Source of the DNA: Marsupella aquatica
Taxonomy: Eukaryota > Marchantiophyta
Direction: 5' to 3'
NCBI GenBank assembly: GCA_973895155.1
Contig: OZ316896.1
Span: forward strand, 9,858,001 to 9,922,000
Length of the DNA stretch: 64,000 nt
In this document: positions 11,333 to 23,460 of the stretch, in pieces
How the letters are laid out: every line of letters begins with the position of its first letter
How positions within the stretch are numbered: the stretch's first letter is position 1
Program-made: the position numbers and the translations under genes
The notes under the pieces: generated by a model
Database searches by the model: none
Seen by the model: only the letters and a program-made list of their open reading frames with translations
What the model was told of the DNA's origin: nothing

Positions 11333-12069
11333 TCAAGGCTGTGAAGAGAAATTTCGTGCATTGTTGTTACGATTGTTGCGCAAAAGCGCATTCCACTCGT
11401 CTTGTTTATCGCCCCAACTGAGTGGATCACGATTGTATGACTGAACATTGTGCGATGTTTCTTGAAATGATGATATTCCTCGAAACCCACCAAGGCCAAT
11501 AGGCCTGTTCGACGTATATGGATTCATGACACTTGGCCCTACATACGCATTGAAGGGTGGACCTGCATGGTGTTGCCAGTTTGCATGTGGGTCGTTTGAA
11601 GTTTGACCTTCATGATTGTTGTATCCATGGAAAAAGGTTGATGTCCTTCCATCCGTCGGATGCCCTACTGTGCCTGTGCATTCCTCGTCGAAATATGGTC
11701 TGCTTGTGTCCACATCATTTGCGAAGTTCGACCAAGGTGACCTTGGTTGGGAAGGCATCACAAAGTCTGTGTCCAGTGATGCATCTTCGTCGTCTTTGAT
11801 TTGCGATTCATGAATTGTAGGATACATCTCCAAATCCATTTCATTCTCCCATTCCCCTGCATCAATGATGTCTATATCTGGTGGAATATGAGTCAAGAAC
11901 TCACTATCCTTATCTAGTGAAACTCCGTGTAGCAATTCATCAGTGTAAACGATAAAAATTACACCGGCGATATTATAGTTTTTTTTAGGTTTAGAAGTGT
12001 CAACTAGAGGTCAACCAAGAGTATTTAGGAAGTAGTAAGCAAGGACCAGTGGTTATTCATTTTGTTGAG

Positions 12070-12676
12070 ATGACAGAAAGGCTGGAAGTAGGGAAGGCGA
12101 CAATCATCTCGATTAACGGTCGTGTAGGAGTCGAGTTCTGCTATGAAGGCTGCGATGGCCTACTAGCAGATGGCAGAGTATGTGCCTTAAGCACAAGAGC
12201 TCGACAGAGAAGGCAAGGGGGGGCGAATATAGGAACCCCTGTTAGTAGGAATCGGTTAGCTCATGAGTGTAAGTCGCTAGGCAAAGGAGTGCCTATGTTC
12301 ATGTTCACTATTTGGATCAAAGAAGGAAGCTGTCGTGTATGGGATGCGGCGGGGCAACAATTGTTCGGAATGAAGGGCGAAGAGTTCCGCCAACGATTCA
12401 CCACCGGCGAGGCCAATCGAAGAACTCTATAGAAAGGTCATGCGGAAGAAATGGAATCTACTGCTAAGACTGGAGAACAGCCACGATCAGCGGATTACAT
12501 GGCGATTAATCACCGCCAAACAAGTAATCGTGGCCGGCAAACCGAGCAACCCCAAGGAAGATGACAGAAGTCAGGAGGTCGAGGCACATATGGCAAGATT
12601 AACAATCGGAAGTCCGGAAGCTTCCGCATCAGGCGCAACCGAAGGGAATCGAGGAGGCCGTTGCACAGTTCAGTAA
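12070..12676 (+). pseudogene. RPA1-C-like (OB-fold) ORF inside the 5' LTR, frameshifted
   Basis: The ATG at 12070 opens a frame of about 202 codons that is broken here by one extra A near 12415 (GGCCAATCG against GGCCATCG in the other LTR). The deduced protein has Cys residues (FCYEGCDG, HECK), then MFMFTIWIKEGSCRVWDAAG and LFGMKGEEFRQRF. This arrangement resembles the zinc-bearing C-terminal OB fold of replication protein A large subunit, which binds single-stranded DNA. The match is by pattern only. In the 3' LTR the same ORF lacks the extra base but has a different lesion, so the ancestral LTR probably carried an intact ORF. A captured host or element domain is the likely origin. Confidence 0.5.
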
Positions 12677-13425
12677 CCAAGAAGACAGAACTTCTTGACA
12701 TAGTAATCAGCAGTTCTTGGCTTCCACTCATCATTCTGGTAGGCATTAGTTAGCGTTCTTGATGAATGAGCAAAGGAGATCAAAGAGGGGGCGCGAGTCG
12801 TCCAAACTGTAATCGGCGCACCCCAAGAAGTAGTAGAGGCCTAGGGCAAAGACGGACGCGAGGCATAGGTATTTAGAGGCTGTGGAGCGCTAGGCGCTCT
12901 GTCACTTTTTGCTAGAAGTCTGGGGCAAGGTAGGGCTCCGCTCACCTTAGGAATGCCAGCAATTTTGTAATAGTGTCCCTACTCAGTTGAGTAGTCTTTG
13001 AGTATAAAGAGAGAGTTTGGAATGAATGCAACAGAGTGAAGTCCACACTTGAGCAGTGAATGAGAACGTCGAATCAGAGAGAGAGAGAAAGAGAGAAGGA
13101 ATTTGCCTTATGCAGCAAGTCGTTACTCGTTAATTGCAACGATGAATGAATATCGTCTCATTGAGAACCAGAACCTTACGGGCCAGCGCCTCAAGGTATA
13201 GGTTGAACAGACAGCTAGTGAGAAGCGGTGTCTGGTTGGAGATAGTGTGTTTTGAAGGCGATACACTGGTCGTCATACACCTCCATCATACAAGGGTAAA
13301 CGTGATACTGGGGTACTTGCTTAGGGTAACCCTGTCATAGTCACCCACACAATCCGGAAATCAATTGCCAGGCAGGCTGATTCAAAGGACAGCCGGACTT
13401 AATCAGGTCACGGCTACTAAAAACC

Positions 13426-13746
13426 ATGAACACAGACAGCAGTGACGACAAGTCTTGCTCCTTGATTACCTTAAGATCACTGGAACTGTGGATCTGTTCT
13501 ATCGGCACCCATCTTATTTCCCATCAGTTACTATATGAGAACATTCTGATTTGCTTGATCACTTACCGCGAGTGGTGTGGGTTCATTGAGATTGTGTATA
13601 GAGAGGGGTTAGTGTTGGCCGAGGCTGAAGTGCCTAAGAAGTGGAAGACGGAACTCGACATTCAAGAGCACTTGGTCGGATTCACTTACGGGGACCGTGT
13701 CGAGATAGAAGGAGTGCCGCCTCTTGAAGGACGGTTAATCATTTAA
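13426..13746 (+). CDS. Second LTR ORF, 106 codons, unknown
   Basis: An ATG-initiated ORF inside the 5' LTR, also open in the 3' LTR at 24943-25263. The two copies differ at about ten codons, nearly all of them amino-acid changing, so there is no sign of selection for a protein since insertion. It contains a readable run FTYGDRVEIEGVPP. It may simply be an open stretch of LTR. Confidence 0.25.
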   Translation: MNTDSSDDKSCSLITLRSLELWICSIGTHLISHQLLYENILICLITYREWCGFIEIVYREGLVLAEAEVPKKWKTELDIQEHLVGFTYGDRVEIEGVPPLEGRLII

Positions 13747-13814
13747 ACGAGATTACTGAGGAGAAGGTAGTTAAACGGCCATTAATTGCAAGGTCAAAGT
13801 TGGCGTTTAACATT

Positions 13815-13835
13815 TTTGGCGACCATACTGGGGAA
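13815..13835 (+). other. Primer binding site of the gypsy element
   Basis: Directly after the 5' LTR the sequence reads TTTTTGGCGACCATACTGGG. The TGG start after a short T run is typical of plant gypsy primer sites. The tRNA was not assigned. Confidence 0.65.
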
Positions 13836-14735
13836 CGCCTCGTTGAGGGTTCCGAAAGAGGAGCAACTGCTACGACCAGCAGTCCAAACCAAGAGAGAAA
13901 CGCGCAAATCCAAAAAGGCGAACGGGTGACATGAACTCGCCGAAGGAGTTCTGGACGATGTTCTATTTTGAGAAGGATGTCGAAGCAGCAATCATAGCAA
14001 CACTGAACGAGAAAGAGCACTCGATACTAGCCAGCGGGAGAAGTAGGGCACGAGAAGGCGATGTTATGATAATTGCTTACACCACACCCACACACACAGA
14101 GTTGGTACTTCGAGAAGCGCATGGAGGAACCTGGAACGTGAGGAGGCGAGCAATTCATTTGCAATCCTCTGTTCGGAGCAGCGTTTACAGCAGCAACCAT
14201 GCCACCAAGTGATCGATTACCTCAGGGCTACACGCAGTACCGCCTACCCAAGAGAAAGGAGGACCTTAGAAAACTCTTAGAATGGTGTCATTGGAATCGA
14301 AATGAGTACCCGGTTGCGATAGCATTCCAGATAGGCAGAATCGCTAGGAAATTAAGTTCTAAACTAGAGGAAACCGCAGGAGCTTGCCCAAGATGTATGA
14401 TGTGGAGTCAACTTGACAGTTTTGAGTTTTCTATGTTAAACCAGTTATTAACGATGTGCTTTAACGAGGAACTCATGGCTCCAGAAGCCTGCACTCCTAG
14501 TTTAAGCGAATAGGAGTCATCTCGCAGAGGGCATAGCCGCAGTTGAGCAAAGGAGAGAGAGGAACTGATTAACAGAAGTTATAGCATTAGACAAGTAAAG
14601 GAGACAGTAGAAGGTCTCCGTTTTTGTGAAAAGTAACGAGTAATAAGATCTTGACATCACCCTTGTAAAGAAAGACCTGATCGTTGAGTATATTGCTTGA
14701 AGGCAGAGAAAAGGCTTTGCTAACCCAGAAGATAA
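13836..14735 (+). other. Leader region of the gypsy element with two small ORFs
   Basis: The untranslated leader between primer site and Gag is unusually long. It contains an ORF at 13931-14212 and one at 14199-14513 starting MPPSDRLPQGYTQYRLPKRK (104 codons, ATG start). Neither matches a family I know. They may be leader-encoded accessory ORFs or chance; the second has the better composition. Confidence 0.35.
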
Positions 14736-17700
14736 ATGGGCAAGACGCCCATCAATCCCAACGAAGGGGAAATGGCAGAGGAGTTCGAACCTTTCCAAGA
14801 AAGCAGACTCAGACTTGAGGTCAAAGAACGAATCGAGACTTCAAGGACTCAAGATAAGGTCGAAGAACCCCTGGAAGAAGCCATGGAACGACTTAAAACC
14901 CACCAAGGAGCTGGCACTAGTTCGAGATCGGCTCCTACCAGAAGGGTTAAAATACCCATGTTCAAGGGAGCACCTGATGAAGATGCCGATACCCACTTAG
15001 CACGGTTCGAAGAAATGCTCAGAGCTAACCACGAACAGAACGACACAGCCCGATTAGAGCTGTTTCCCAGCTCATTGGACAAGGAGGCTTTTGTATGGTA
15101 CACTCAATACCCAGCTGACCATTTCAAAACTTGGCCTGAGTTTTCAAAAGAATTCTTAGATCATTACAGAAGGGCTAAGGAAGAATCTGATTTGTATAGC
15201 ATTTTGCAAAACATGACTCAGAAGAAAGGAGAACCAGTACAGAACTATATTGGACGATTAAAGGTAACAATGAGGCGATTAACTAACAAACCGTCCGACG
15301 GGCAACGAATTAGCTGGATGAGAAAGGCTGTGAAGGGAAGTCTAGTCACAGTGGTAGAACAAAATCCCACTTCTAATGCTGACGAATACGAGAAAAGATT
15401 AATACGGCTAGAAGGCATTACTCAAATGCTTAACCAGGAAAAGAACGAGAGCAGTAAGGATGAAGAGAGGGTTAACCGGAAAACAGAACCTTCTAAGGTA
15501 GAAGTCAAGGAAAATCGAGAGCGAGGCGAGCTTAGTACTCGTAAATTCTGTGAAATACATATGAGGCCTGGACATACTACTCAGGATTGCAACCAGAATC
15601 CTTTTAAAAAGAAACCTAGCCTAGGTGTAAATCAGGTAGGAACAAGCAAACAAGATGGGGATAGGATGGAGAGTAGTCAGGGATATTACAATCCGGATCG
15701 TAATGCAAACCGAAGGCCCTATAAGGATGGCGGTACTAAATACCCACCGATTTGCTATTACTGTCGACTAACTGGCCACATCAGGGGGCCCGATTGTGAA
15801 TTATGGATGAAGCACATGAAAGAAAAAGAAGAAATAGCGGGGAAAGCCCCAGCACCTGTGAATACTGTGCAGGTGTCAACATATGTGGTGACAAGATCTC
15901 AAGGGCAGCCAGAGAACTCAACCCAAACCATTTCCCCGGAGACGGAGGGGGGATTCGATTGGAGCCAAATGGATGCAACCACCCGAGAAATGGCGGATGA
16001 AATTCGCCACAAACAGCGGAACGAGACTTTGCCACGACCTGAACGATTAATGCATTCAGAACCTTACGCAGAGACAGATACGGAAATTCTAGAGGAGGGA
16101 GTGACGATGGGGGGATTCGATCAAGAAACGGGACAACTTCCACGAGACGAAGAACCACCGAATAACCCTGCCGAAGCGAACCAGCGAATAGTGGATAAGC
16201 TAGTACAACTCATCGCGAAGACCAGAGTCGACATCACTGTCGAGGAACTGTTCCAGTTAGCACCACAGTGCAAGGAAGCAGTAATGAGACGGTTGGGGGG
16301 CAGAATTAGTCCTACCACATTACCCGGAGTACCACTGTACCAAGCTGGGAAGATTCCCCTAATCGACAAAGGAGCCGTAGTACAGATCAGCGTAAGGGGC
16401 ATCAAACTAAAGAACGTGTTGCTGGATGGAGGGTCAGCCGTAAACCTCATGAGTGAGCAGACCTACAGACTGCTAGGCAGAGTCAAACTCTTACCAGCCC
16501 CTTTTAATTTAATAATGGCCGATCAAAGCAGCTGTCACCCACTGGGGTACGTGCCAGACTTACCAATGCTGATTTCAGGCATCAAGTACAATTTAGGAGT
16601 GGTAGTTTTGAGAGAAGCAGATTCCACCCGAGGACAACCCATGTTGTTAGGACGACCTTGGCTAAGACAGGCCAAAGTAAAACAACACTGGGGGGAAGAG
16701 AAGGATTATATAAAAATAGAACACGGAGGAGAGACTTTCAAGATCAGAACCAAGGCTATCGAGGACGGTGTACCACCTATGGCCAGAGTCTGTACCTTGA
16801 ACTGGGCAGAGGGGTTGAATGAGGATGAAGAAGAGACCTATTTAAAATGCCGTCCAGACTTAGTCCCAATTTCAGATATGGAAATAGTCAAGCTCGACGA
16901 GATGCAAGGAATGACCAAAGAAAAAATGGATCATGATCTACGAAACGATCTGTTTAAACACATAGACCCGCAAGGCATTCAGGAGTGCTCATTAAAGGAG
17001 GAAGAAGCACAGACCACCTTGCAGGATCTAGCAGAGAAGGTGGTGGGATGGAGTGCCACCGAAGAGGAGCACATTCAGAAGGTCGATTTGAGTGACACTG
17101 AACGACCACGAGAAGTAAAGATAGGGAAACACCTTTCCCCCGAGCTCAAAGAGGAACTTGTTACCCTACTCGCCAAATCCCGAGATGTTTTTGCCTGGGA
17201 TTACACGGAGTTAAAGGGAGTTCCAGAGTCAATTGGCGTACATCGAATCCGACTCGTACCAGGATCAGTACCGGTGCAGACACAATGATATAGGATGAAC
17301 CCCAACTATGCGGAAAAGGTAAAAGAAGAAATCCAAAGGCTCCTTGATGCCAAATTCATTGAACCTGTTAAGCGTTATACGTGGCTATCCCCGATAGTCG
17401 TAGTACCTAAGAAAAATGGGAAGTTAAGAGTCTGCATTGATTTCAGAAAGTTAAACGCAGCGACCATAAAAGACCCTTTTCCGGTACCCTTTCTAGAAGC
17501 AGTTCTGGATGTGGTAGCAGGAAAGTCAGCTTACTCATTTTTAGATGGGTACAACGGGTACAGTCAGGTCCGGTTAGCCACAGAAGCAAGGGAGCTGACC
17601 ACTTTCATTACGGAATGGGGCGCTTTCCAGTGTCTCGTATTACCCTTTGGATTATGCAATGGGCCTAGTACATTCCAACGATTAATGATGATGTTATTTC

Positions 17701-19724
17701 ATGAGTATTTGAATTAGTTTATGCAAATCTTCCTAGATGACTTCACCATATACGGAGAGGAAGAGCAACATATAGGTCATCTCAGATTATGCCTCTTAGG
17801 ATGTAGGGAAGGGGGAATCAGCCTGAACCCTGATAAGTGCACCTTCTTTGTACCATCGGGCAAGATATTAGGACACATAGTTTGTAAACAGGGCTTGTTA
17901 GTAGACCCAGATAAGATAAAAATCATTAAAGAGATGCCAGTTCCCAATAGTGCAACTCAAGTCAGAAGGTTTCTGGGAAGTGGAGGTTTCTATCGTCATT
18001 ACATCAAGAGTTACTCCCAAATCAGTGCCCCGTTGGCACGATTAACGGGTAACCATCAAACGTTCACTTGGGACGACGACTGTCAGAAAGCGTTTGAAGA
18101 AATCAAGGACCGGTTGTGCCATGCACCCATACTCAAGGAGCCGGATTGGAAGAGGGAGTTCCATCTACATACAGATGCTTCTCTCGTAGCGGTGGGGGCA
18201 GTGTTAGCACAGAAGGGAGAACAAGGTATCGATTTACCAGTATACTATGCCAGTAGACTGTTAAACGTGCATGAAAGGAACTACACCACGACTGAGAGGA
18301 AAGCATTAGCCATGATATTTGCAGTAAAGAAATTTAGGCATTATTTACTTGGGAATCGATTCATATTCTATGTAGATCATAATGCCTTGGTCAACTTAGT
18401 AAACAAACCACAGCTATCGGGCCGAATTGCAAGATGGATTTTGTTATTAGCTGAGTTTGATTACACCATCATTTATAAACCCGGGAAAACCCATGTCATA
18501 CCCGATTATTTGAGTAGACTCGAATCAGGAGAGACAGGCAAGGAAGAAGATGATCAATTAGCGGATATGGAGCTATTTCAAGACGCCAAGGAAAGGCATC
18601 CTGTAAATCTAGTGACCTTGGATGACGAACCAGCATTAGAAAGGTATTTACGCACAGCGGTATTCCCCGAGGGGTTGTCCAGTAAGGAAAGGAAGGTCTA
18701 CGCCTATAAGGCAAGACCCTACACCTTGATCAACCACGTGCTTTACTACCAGGGGCCCGATGACATACTACGTAGAGTAGTTCCGGAGGAAGAACGGCCA
18801 GAAGCCTTAATCGCGGCACATGAAGGACTAGGAGGGGAACATTTCGGCACCGAGATCACCCTGAGGAAGATTCTTCAGCAAGGACGTTGGTGGGCAACTA
18901 TCCATAAAGACACTCGGGAGTTTGTAAAAACGTGCGACTTGTGTCAGCGTACAAGACCTGTAAAGGAAAACATGGAGTTCAGGCCTATAATCGCCCCTTA
19001 TATTTTTCAGAAATGGGGACTAGATTTCATAGGACCCATCACTCCATCTTCCAGATATAGTCAGAACCAGTATATTTTAGTAGCAACAGAGTATACCACA
19101 AAATGGGTGGAAGCAGTCGCAACTCGGGAGAACACTGCCCGAGTAATAGCCAAGTTCTTGTACCAGAACATCATCACGAGATATGGATTACCAGGTGAGC
19201 TAGTGAGCGATCAAGGTTCACATTTTTTGAACAAGGTTATCCAGGAACTGACGGATAATTACCATATAAGCCATCGGTTTTCGACTCCCTATTACCCTCA
19301 GTGTAACGGGCAAGCAGAGTCAACAAACAAAGTCTTACTCAACATTTTACGGAAAGTGGTTAACGAACAACAAAACGATTGGGACGTTCAGCTGCCAGCG
19401 GCAGTATGGGCATTCCGCACGGCATATAAGGTAACCACGGGCCACACCCCTTTTCAATTAATGTTTGGAGTTGAGGCCCGTATGCCGACAGACTACGAAT
19501 TACCTAGTTTGCAAATCGCAGTGAGATACGACATAAATCAGAACCCGTGTTTAACTAGATGGTTAAAAGCACTATTGGAGGTTACCAAAACCCGGAGAAG
19601 GGCCGAAGAGCGATTAGAGTATGTACAAGGACAACGCAAGCGACGAATAGACGATCAACGGGAGGTAACCACGTTCACGGAAGGGGAATTAGTACTATGG
19701 TGCCGAAAGCGAGCACGAATATAA
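14736..19724 (+). pseudogene. Gag-Pol polyprotein of the gypsy element (three in-frame stops)
   Basis: One frame from ATG 14736 carries the whole polyprotein. Gag is at about residues 1-400, with a capsid segment FKGAPDEDADTHLARFEEML and Cys/His boxes near 15548 and 15755. The protease follows with LLDGGSAVNLM (16425). Reverse transcriptase runs from about 17320 with the FLDD form of the YxDD box at 17728. RNase H (HTDASLVAVGAVL, 18170) comes next. Integrase has an HHCC zinc finger (18820-18960) and a D,D,E core at GLDFIGP, VSDQGSHF and GQAEST (19021, 19205, 19312). Stops are TGA at 17286, TAG at 17715 and TAA at 19722; flanking family motifs fit on both sides without a frame change. So the ancestor was a single Gag-Pol frame with no shift between gag and pol. 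This copy cannot make the full protein. Confidence 0.93.
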
Positions 19725-19733
19725 AAAGGAAAG

Positions 19734-22700
19734 TTGAGACTTAAATGGGAAGGACCCTTTACCGTCCTCAAGGCGTGGGGAAACAGAACCTTCAAAATTA
19801 CCAGCCAGGATGGGAGCGAGCAACAGCGGGTGAACGGGAATAAGATGAAGTCGTACCACGTAAGGAATGACGTGTACTTACGAGAAGTAGAGGATACGTT
19901 TAACGACTACCCAGGGGAAAGCGAAGTCGGCAACGACTCCGATACGGTACCGGCGCTCAACGAGGACGACGACAGCTATCAACTGCCGACAGCACCACTT
20001 AACGAGAATCAAACGGATGGAGAAGGGTACGAGCTACCCACTAGAATGGTAGCCTGTATCAGCGTGACCCCCGATCAAGCATCTATGGAACCCACCGGAG
20101 GGGCACTCACCGCCAAGAACACGGAGCGACCCTTAGCACACGCAAAGAAGCTAGTCGTGACCACCACACGTGACACACTACGACGAGAAGAAAGCACAAA
20201 TGAACAAGGACGAGAACTAACGATCAAGGGGTACCCGTTAGAGGATTACGTGAACAGAACCATTCCATCAAACGAACCAACGGAATCAGGTCAAATCAAG
20301 TCAGTGGTTCTAGCGGAGGAGGACCTATCTGAAATCTTTCAGATCCACGATTGGAAGCACAAATTACCCAAAGGCCAGGAAGAGAGGAGGAGAAGGTTTC
20401 CTTATAGAGTAGTAATCGTAGGATGTACACACGGACCCTTTTCCACATGGATTGCAGATCGGATTTTGATAGGACCCAACTCGATACCCTGTATTGAGGA
20501 CTACTCCACGGGAAAATTACATGTTATACTAGAAGTTCAGGATACACTAGAATCCAAAGGGCGAGCACCATCAGCCGCAAAAGAACTGTTAAACCAAAAA
20601 CCCTATTTCCGACTGGCAAGGAGATTACGAGAGAACCCCGAGTGGAGTGGCTATCAGCGCGAGGTGAAATTTGAATGGTCGAGGGTCGGTAATAGGCATT
20701 ACACATTACCGGTGGGCATGAAGACTTTGAAGTTGAAACGATCAAACGAGTTTGAGGACGATAAACCGAGGAAGCGCGTTACTATCAGCGAACTACTCGA
20801 AACCCCGGCGATGGAGGAGACACCCACCCCCATGCACACAGAGGGAGAAGGGCCGACAACAGCAGAAGGCATGGAGCTGGAAGTTTCCGAGTCAGCGGAA
20901 AGGGAAAGGAGCAACCCCGAAGATGATCAAGAGATCGTGAGTCAGGGACCTTCAGCGGCTGACCATCTCTCGGAAACTACAGCCAAAAGGGAAGGGCAGG
21001 GGCCCGCAGAGGAGCCAACCCTAGAGACACAAACTGAATCAGTAATCGAGGCACCAACGGAGCAAGCAGCCGAGCAGACAGAAGAACAACAGGGAAACCA
21101 GCTGAACGAACTTCAACGAGAAGGGAGACGAAAGCTGACCATGGCAGAATTGTTAGCCAACCAGGATCCCACGGAAGCAATCACGGCGGTCACCACAGCG
21201 ATAATTGAGGAAACGACTCCTTCTAGGACCAAGAGGAACCGCAAGGGGACAGCCAAAACGATTAAACTTGAGCCGCCAACGATGAGGGAGGTGCGATCCG
21301 TAAGGGGAAAGAGCAAAATAGTCGAATACGAGGAGAAAGAATCGGAAGAATCCGACAGTGAAGAAGAGGAGGAACCAGTAGAAGAAGCAAAAAGTAGGAC
21401 CAGGAAGGCGACACGCGCCGCAAAGGCGAGTCCAGGGGAAACAAGTCATGTTTTGAAATTTGAGAGAATGGAGCCACAGATATTGCAAACTATGCACGGA
21501 CAAGCACACAGGAACTTTCTACAGTCACAAGGATTGGAGAAATTCGTGAAACTAAAGTGGAATCAAACCACGAAGCTACAAGCAGAGGACTACAGCGAGT
21601 TCATCACCACTTGGAAACCCACCGAAAATCAGGGAATATGTAGGGGCCAAGTCATTAAGATGAATCCTCGGAAGCTTCAGGAGCTTTTCAAACTGCCAAA
21701 GCAAGGAGCGGAGATCAAGAAACGGATGGGGAAAACTTGGCAACCTGCCACATTTCCACAACACAAGGACGTAGACGACAACAGGGGCTATCCGACCAAG
21801 CATTGCACGAATGAGAAAATCAAGTAAAGGCTCGAATTTGTAACCCATGCATTACATTGGAAGAGGCCCAGATCAGAATATCCTCGATTTATGATTAAAA
21901 TTGTAGAGGAGGGAGACGGGAAGCAAAAGGATTGGTCGGCCTTTTTCCACGAAGGGTTCCATGCAGCCATCAAGCGAGCTAAACGATTAATCAGCAGTAA
22001 AAGCAACCTGCCAGTAGAGATCGAGTCGCATCTCCAATTGTTAATCAAGAGTCAGCTTACAGGGGAAGACGGGGGAAAAACGGAATCAACAACTACCATT
22101 TACCAACCAACGAGGAGTGAGGGAGCCAAGAAGCAGAAGGGCACCCTGCCAGAAGAGGAAGCAGCCAACAAAGAGCAAGAGGGGGACGCATCACCAGTGC
22201 GCACCACCAGGAGGAAAGAAACCAATCCAACACCGACCAAGAAGGAGTCAGAATCAGAAGGTCAGGAACCAGCGGAGGAAGACAAAATGCGAGCAAAAAC
22301 CAAGGCTTATAGGACAGCGCCCATTGATGACGATGACCTCAAGTACGCCCTCTCAACCATAAAAGAAGGTGATGAACAACAATTACGTGAGAAGCTGGGG
22401 ATCGAAGTATTGAAAGAGCAGATCAGCACAGTGCAAAAAGATAGCATCTTTACAGTCATGATCGGACAAATCGCCAGTCAATTAGCCATTTATCAGGGAA
22501 TAACGAGTTCGCTAGTACACTTGGAGTGGAACAAGCGAGAAGAAGAAATCGCCGAGGACTTAGCCGGGAAGGAGGAGGCAGATAAATGGGCAGTGGAGGC
22601 CGAGGAGACCATCAAGGAGTTACTAAATCGTAACAAAGAGCTAATAGCAGATAAGGATCGACTGACAACCATAGGAAGAGGCTGGAGGCATGAGGAGGCA

Positions 22701-23382
22701 GCCACGCAGGAATTGGCTGATTACCTAGGAATAGAAGGGTTACGTCCAGGGGGACTAACGACAAATTACCAGGAGGTTGTCACGGCCATCGGAGCAGCCA
22801 TAGCCACAGTCAAATCAGATAGCCAAAGGATCAATTCACAGCTAAGGGAGGATAACGAGAAACTCAAGGAAATAGAAGAATTGCAATCGCAACTCAAGGA
22901 GGAAGCAGCAAAGCAACGCAGAACAGCCGGTGAATGGGCAATGGAACGCCAGAGGGTGGAGGAATTGAAGAAAAAGCTCCAGGGTCTGGAAACCCAACTC
23001 CAGCAAACCACCGTAGTCAAAGGGACCCCACGGAGGATCTGAACAAACAAGCCCTACTGGAGGAGCAACTGGGGAAGCTTGGACGAAAACACTATGAAGT
23101 ATCGGAGAGTTGGAGAATCACAGAAGACGACTATAAGCGGAAAATTGCTGAGTTAGAAGTAGCTGTGAAGCTACAGGGCACTGGAGAGGAGAGTATCACT
23201 GAACAGACCAAGGAACTCGAGCAGTTGAGGACAGAGAACGATTAGCTTTCGCAAGAACTGGAAGATAAGGAACGATCAATTTTGGATTTAAAATCTGAAG
23301 TGAGGAAGCTGAAGGCACAGAGTAGAGTTCCGATAACTCCAACCAGGACGACCAATGTTAGCAAGGGTAGAGGAGTGAAGTA
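19734..23382 (+). pseudogene. Integrase C-terminus fused to a large accessory region (globular plus coiled coil)
   Basis: The same frame as Gag-Pol continues with the integrase C-terminal SH3-like fold (LKWEGPFTVLKAWGNRTFKI, ending near 19860). It then runs about 1150 more codons with no pol homology. First comes a globular segment (FPYRVVIVGCTHGPFSTW near 20400), next an acidic Glu/Thr-rich linker (20800-21450), a second globular part (21450-22030), and a long coiled coil (22330-23040). An in-frame TAA at 21825 and a one-base shift near 23040 break it; the last piece ends at 23382 after another TAG at 23243. The order matches the broken ORF at 3638-5592. Extra 3' ORFs are known in some plant gypsy lineages; the function of this one is unknown to me. 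Confidence 0.75.
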
Positions 23383-23439
23383 GACCGGTGACTACTTGTC
23401 CCCAACGTATACCAAGCATAACGGATATCGAGGACGAAT

Positions 23440-23460
23440 CCGTAGGTAAGCAAAGGAGAA
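23440..23460 (+). other. Probable polypurine tract before the 3' LTR
   Basis: The bases just before the 3' LTR read GTAAGCAAAGGAGAA, a short purine-rich run in the position where plus-strand DNA synthesis is primed. Confidence 0.5.

Larger units (their letters stand above)
11944..13812 (+). repeat. 5' LTR of the gypsy element
   Basis: It starts TGTAAACGATAAAAATTACA and ends GGCGTTTAACA. It matches the LTR at 23461-25329 at all but about 35 positions, with two one-base indels that cancel in length. It contains two sizeable ORFs that are also in the other LTR. A GA-rich run (AGAGAGAGAGAAAGAGAGAAGG) lies near 13077. Confidence 0.95.
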
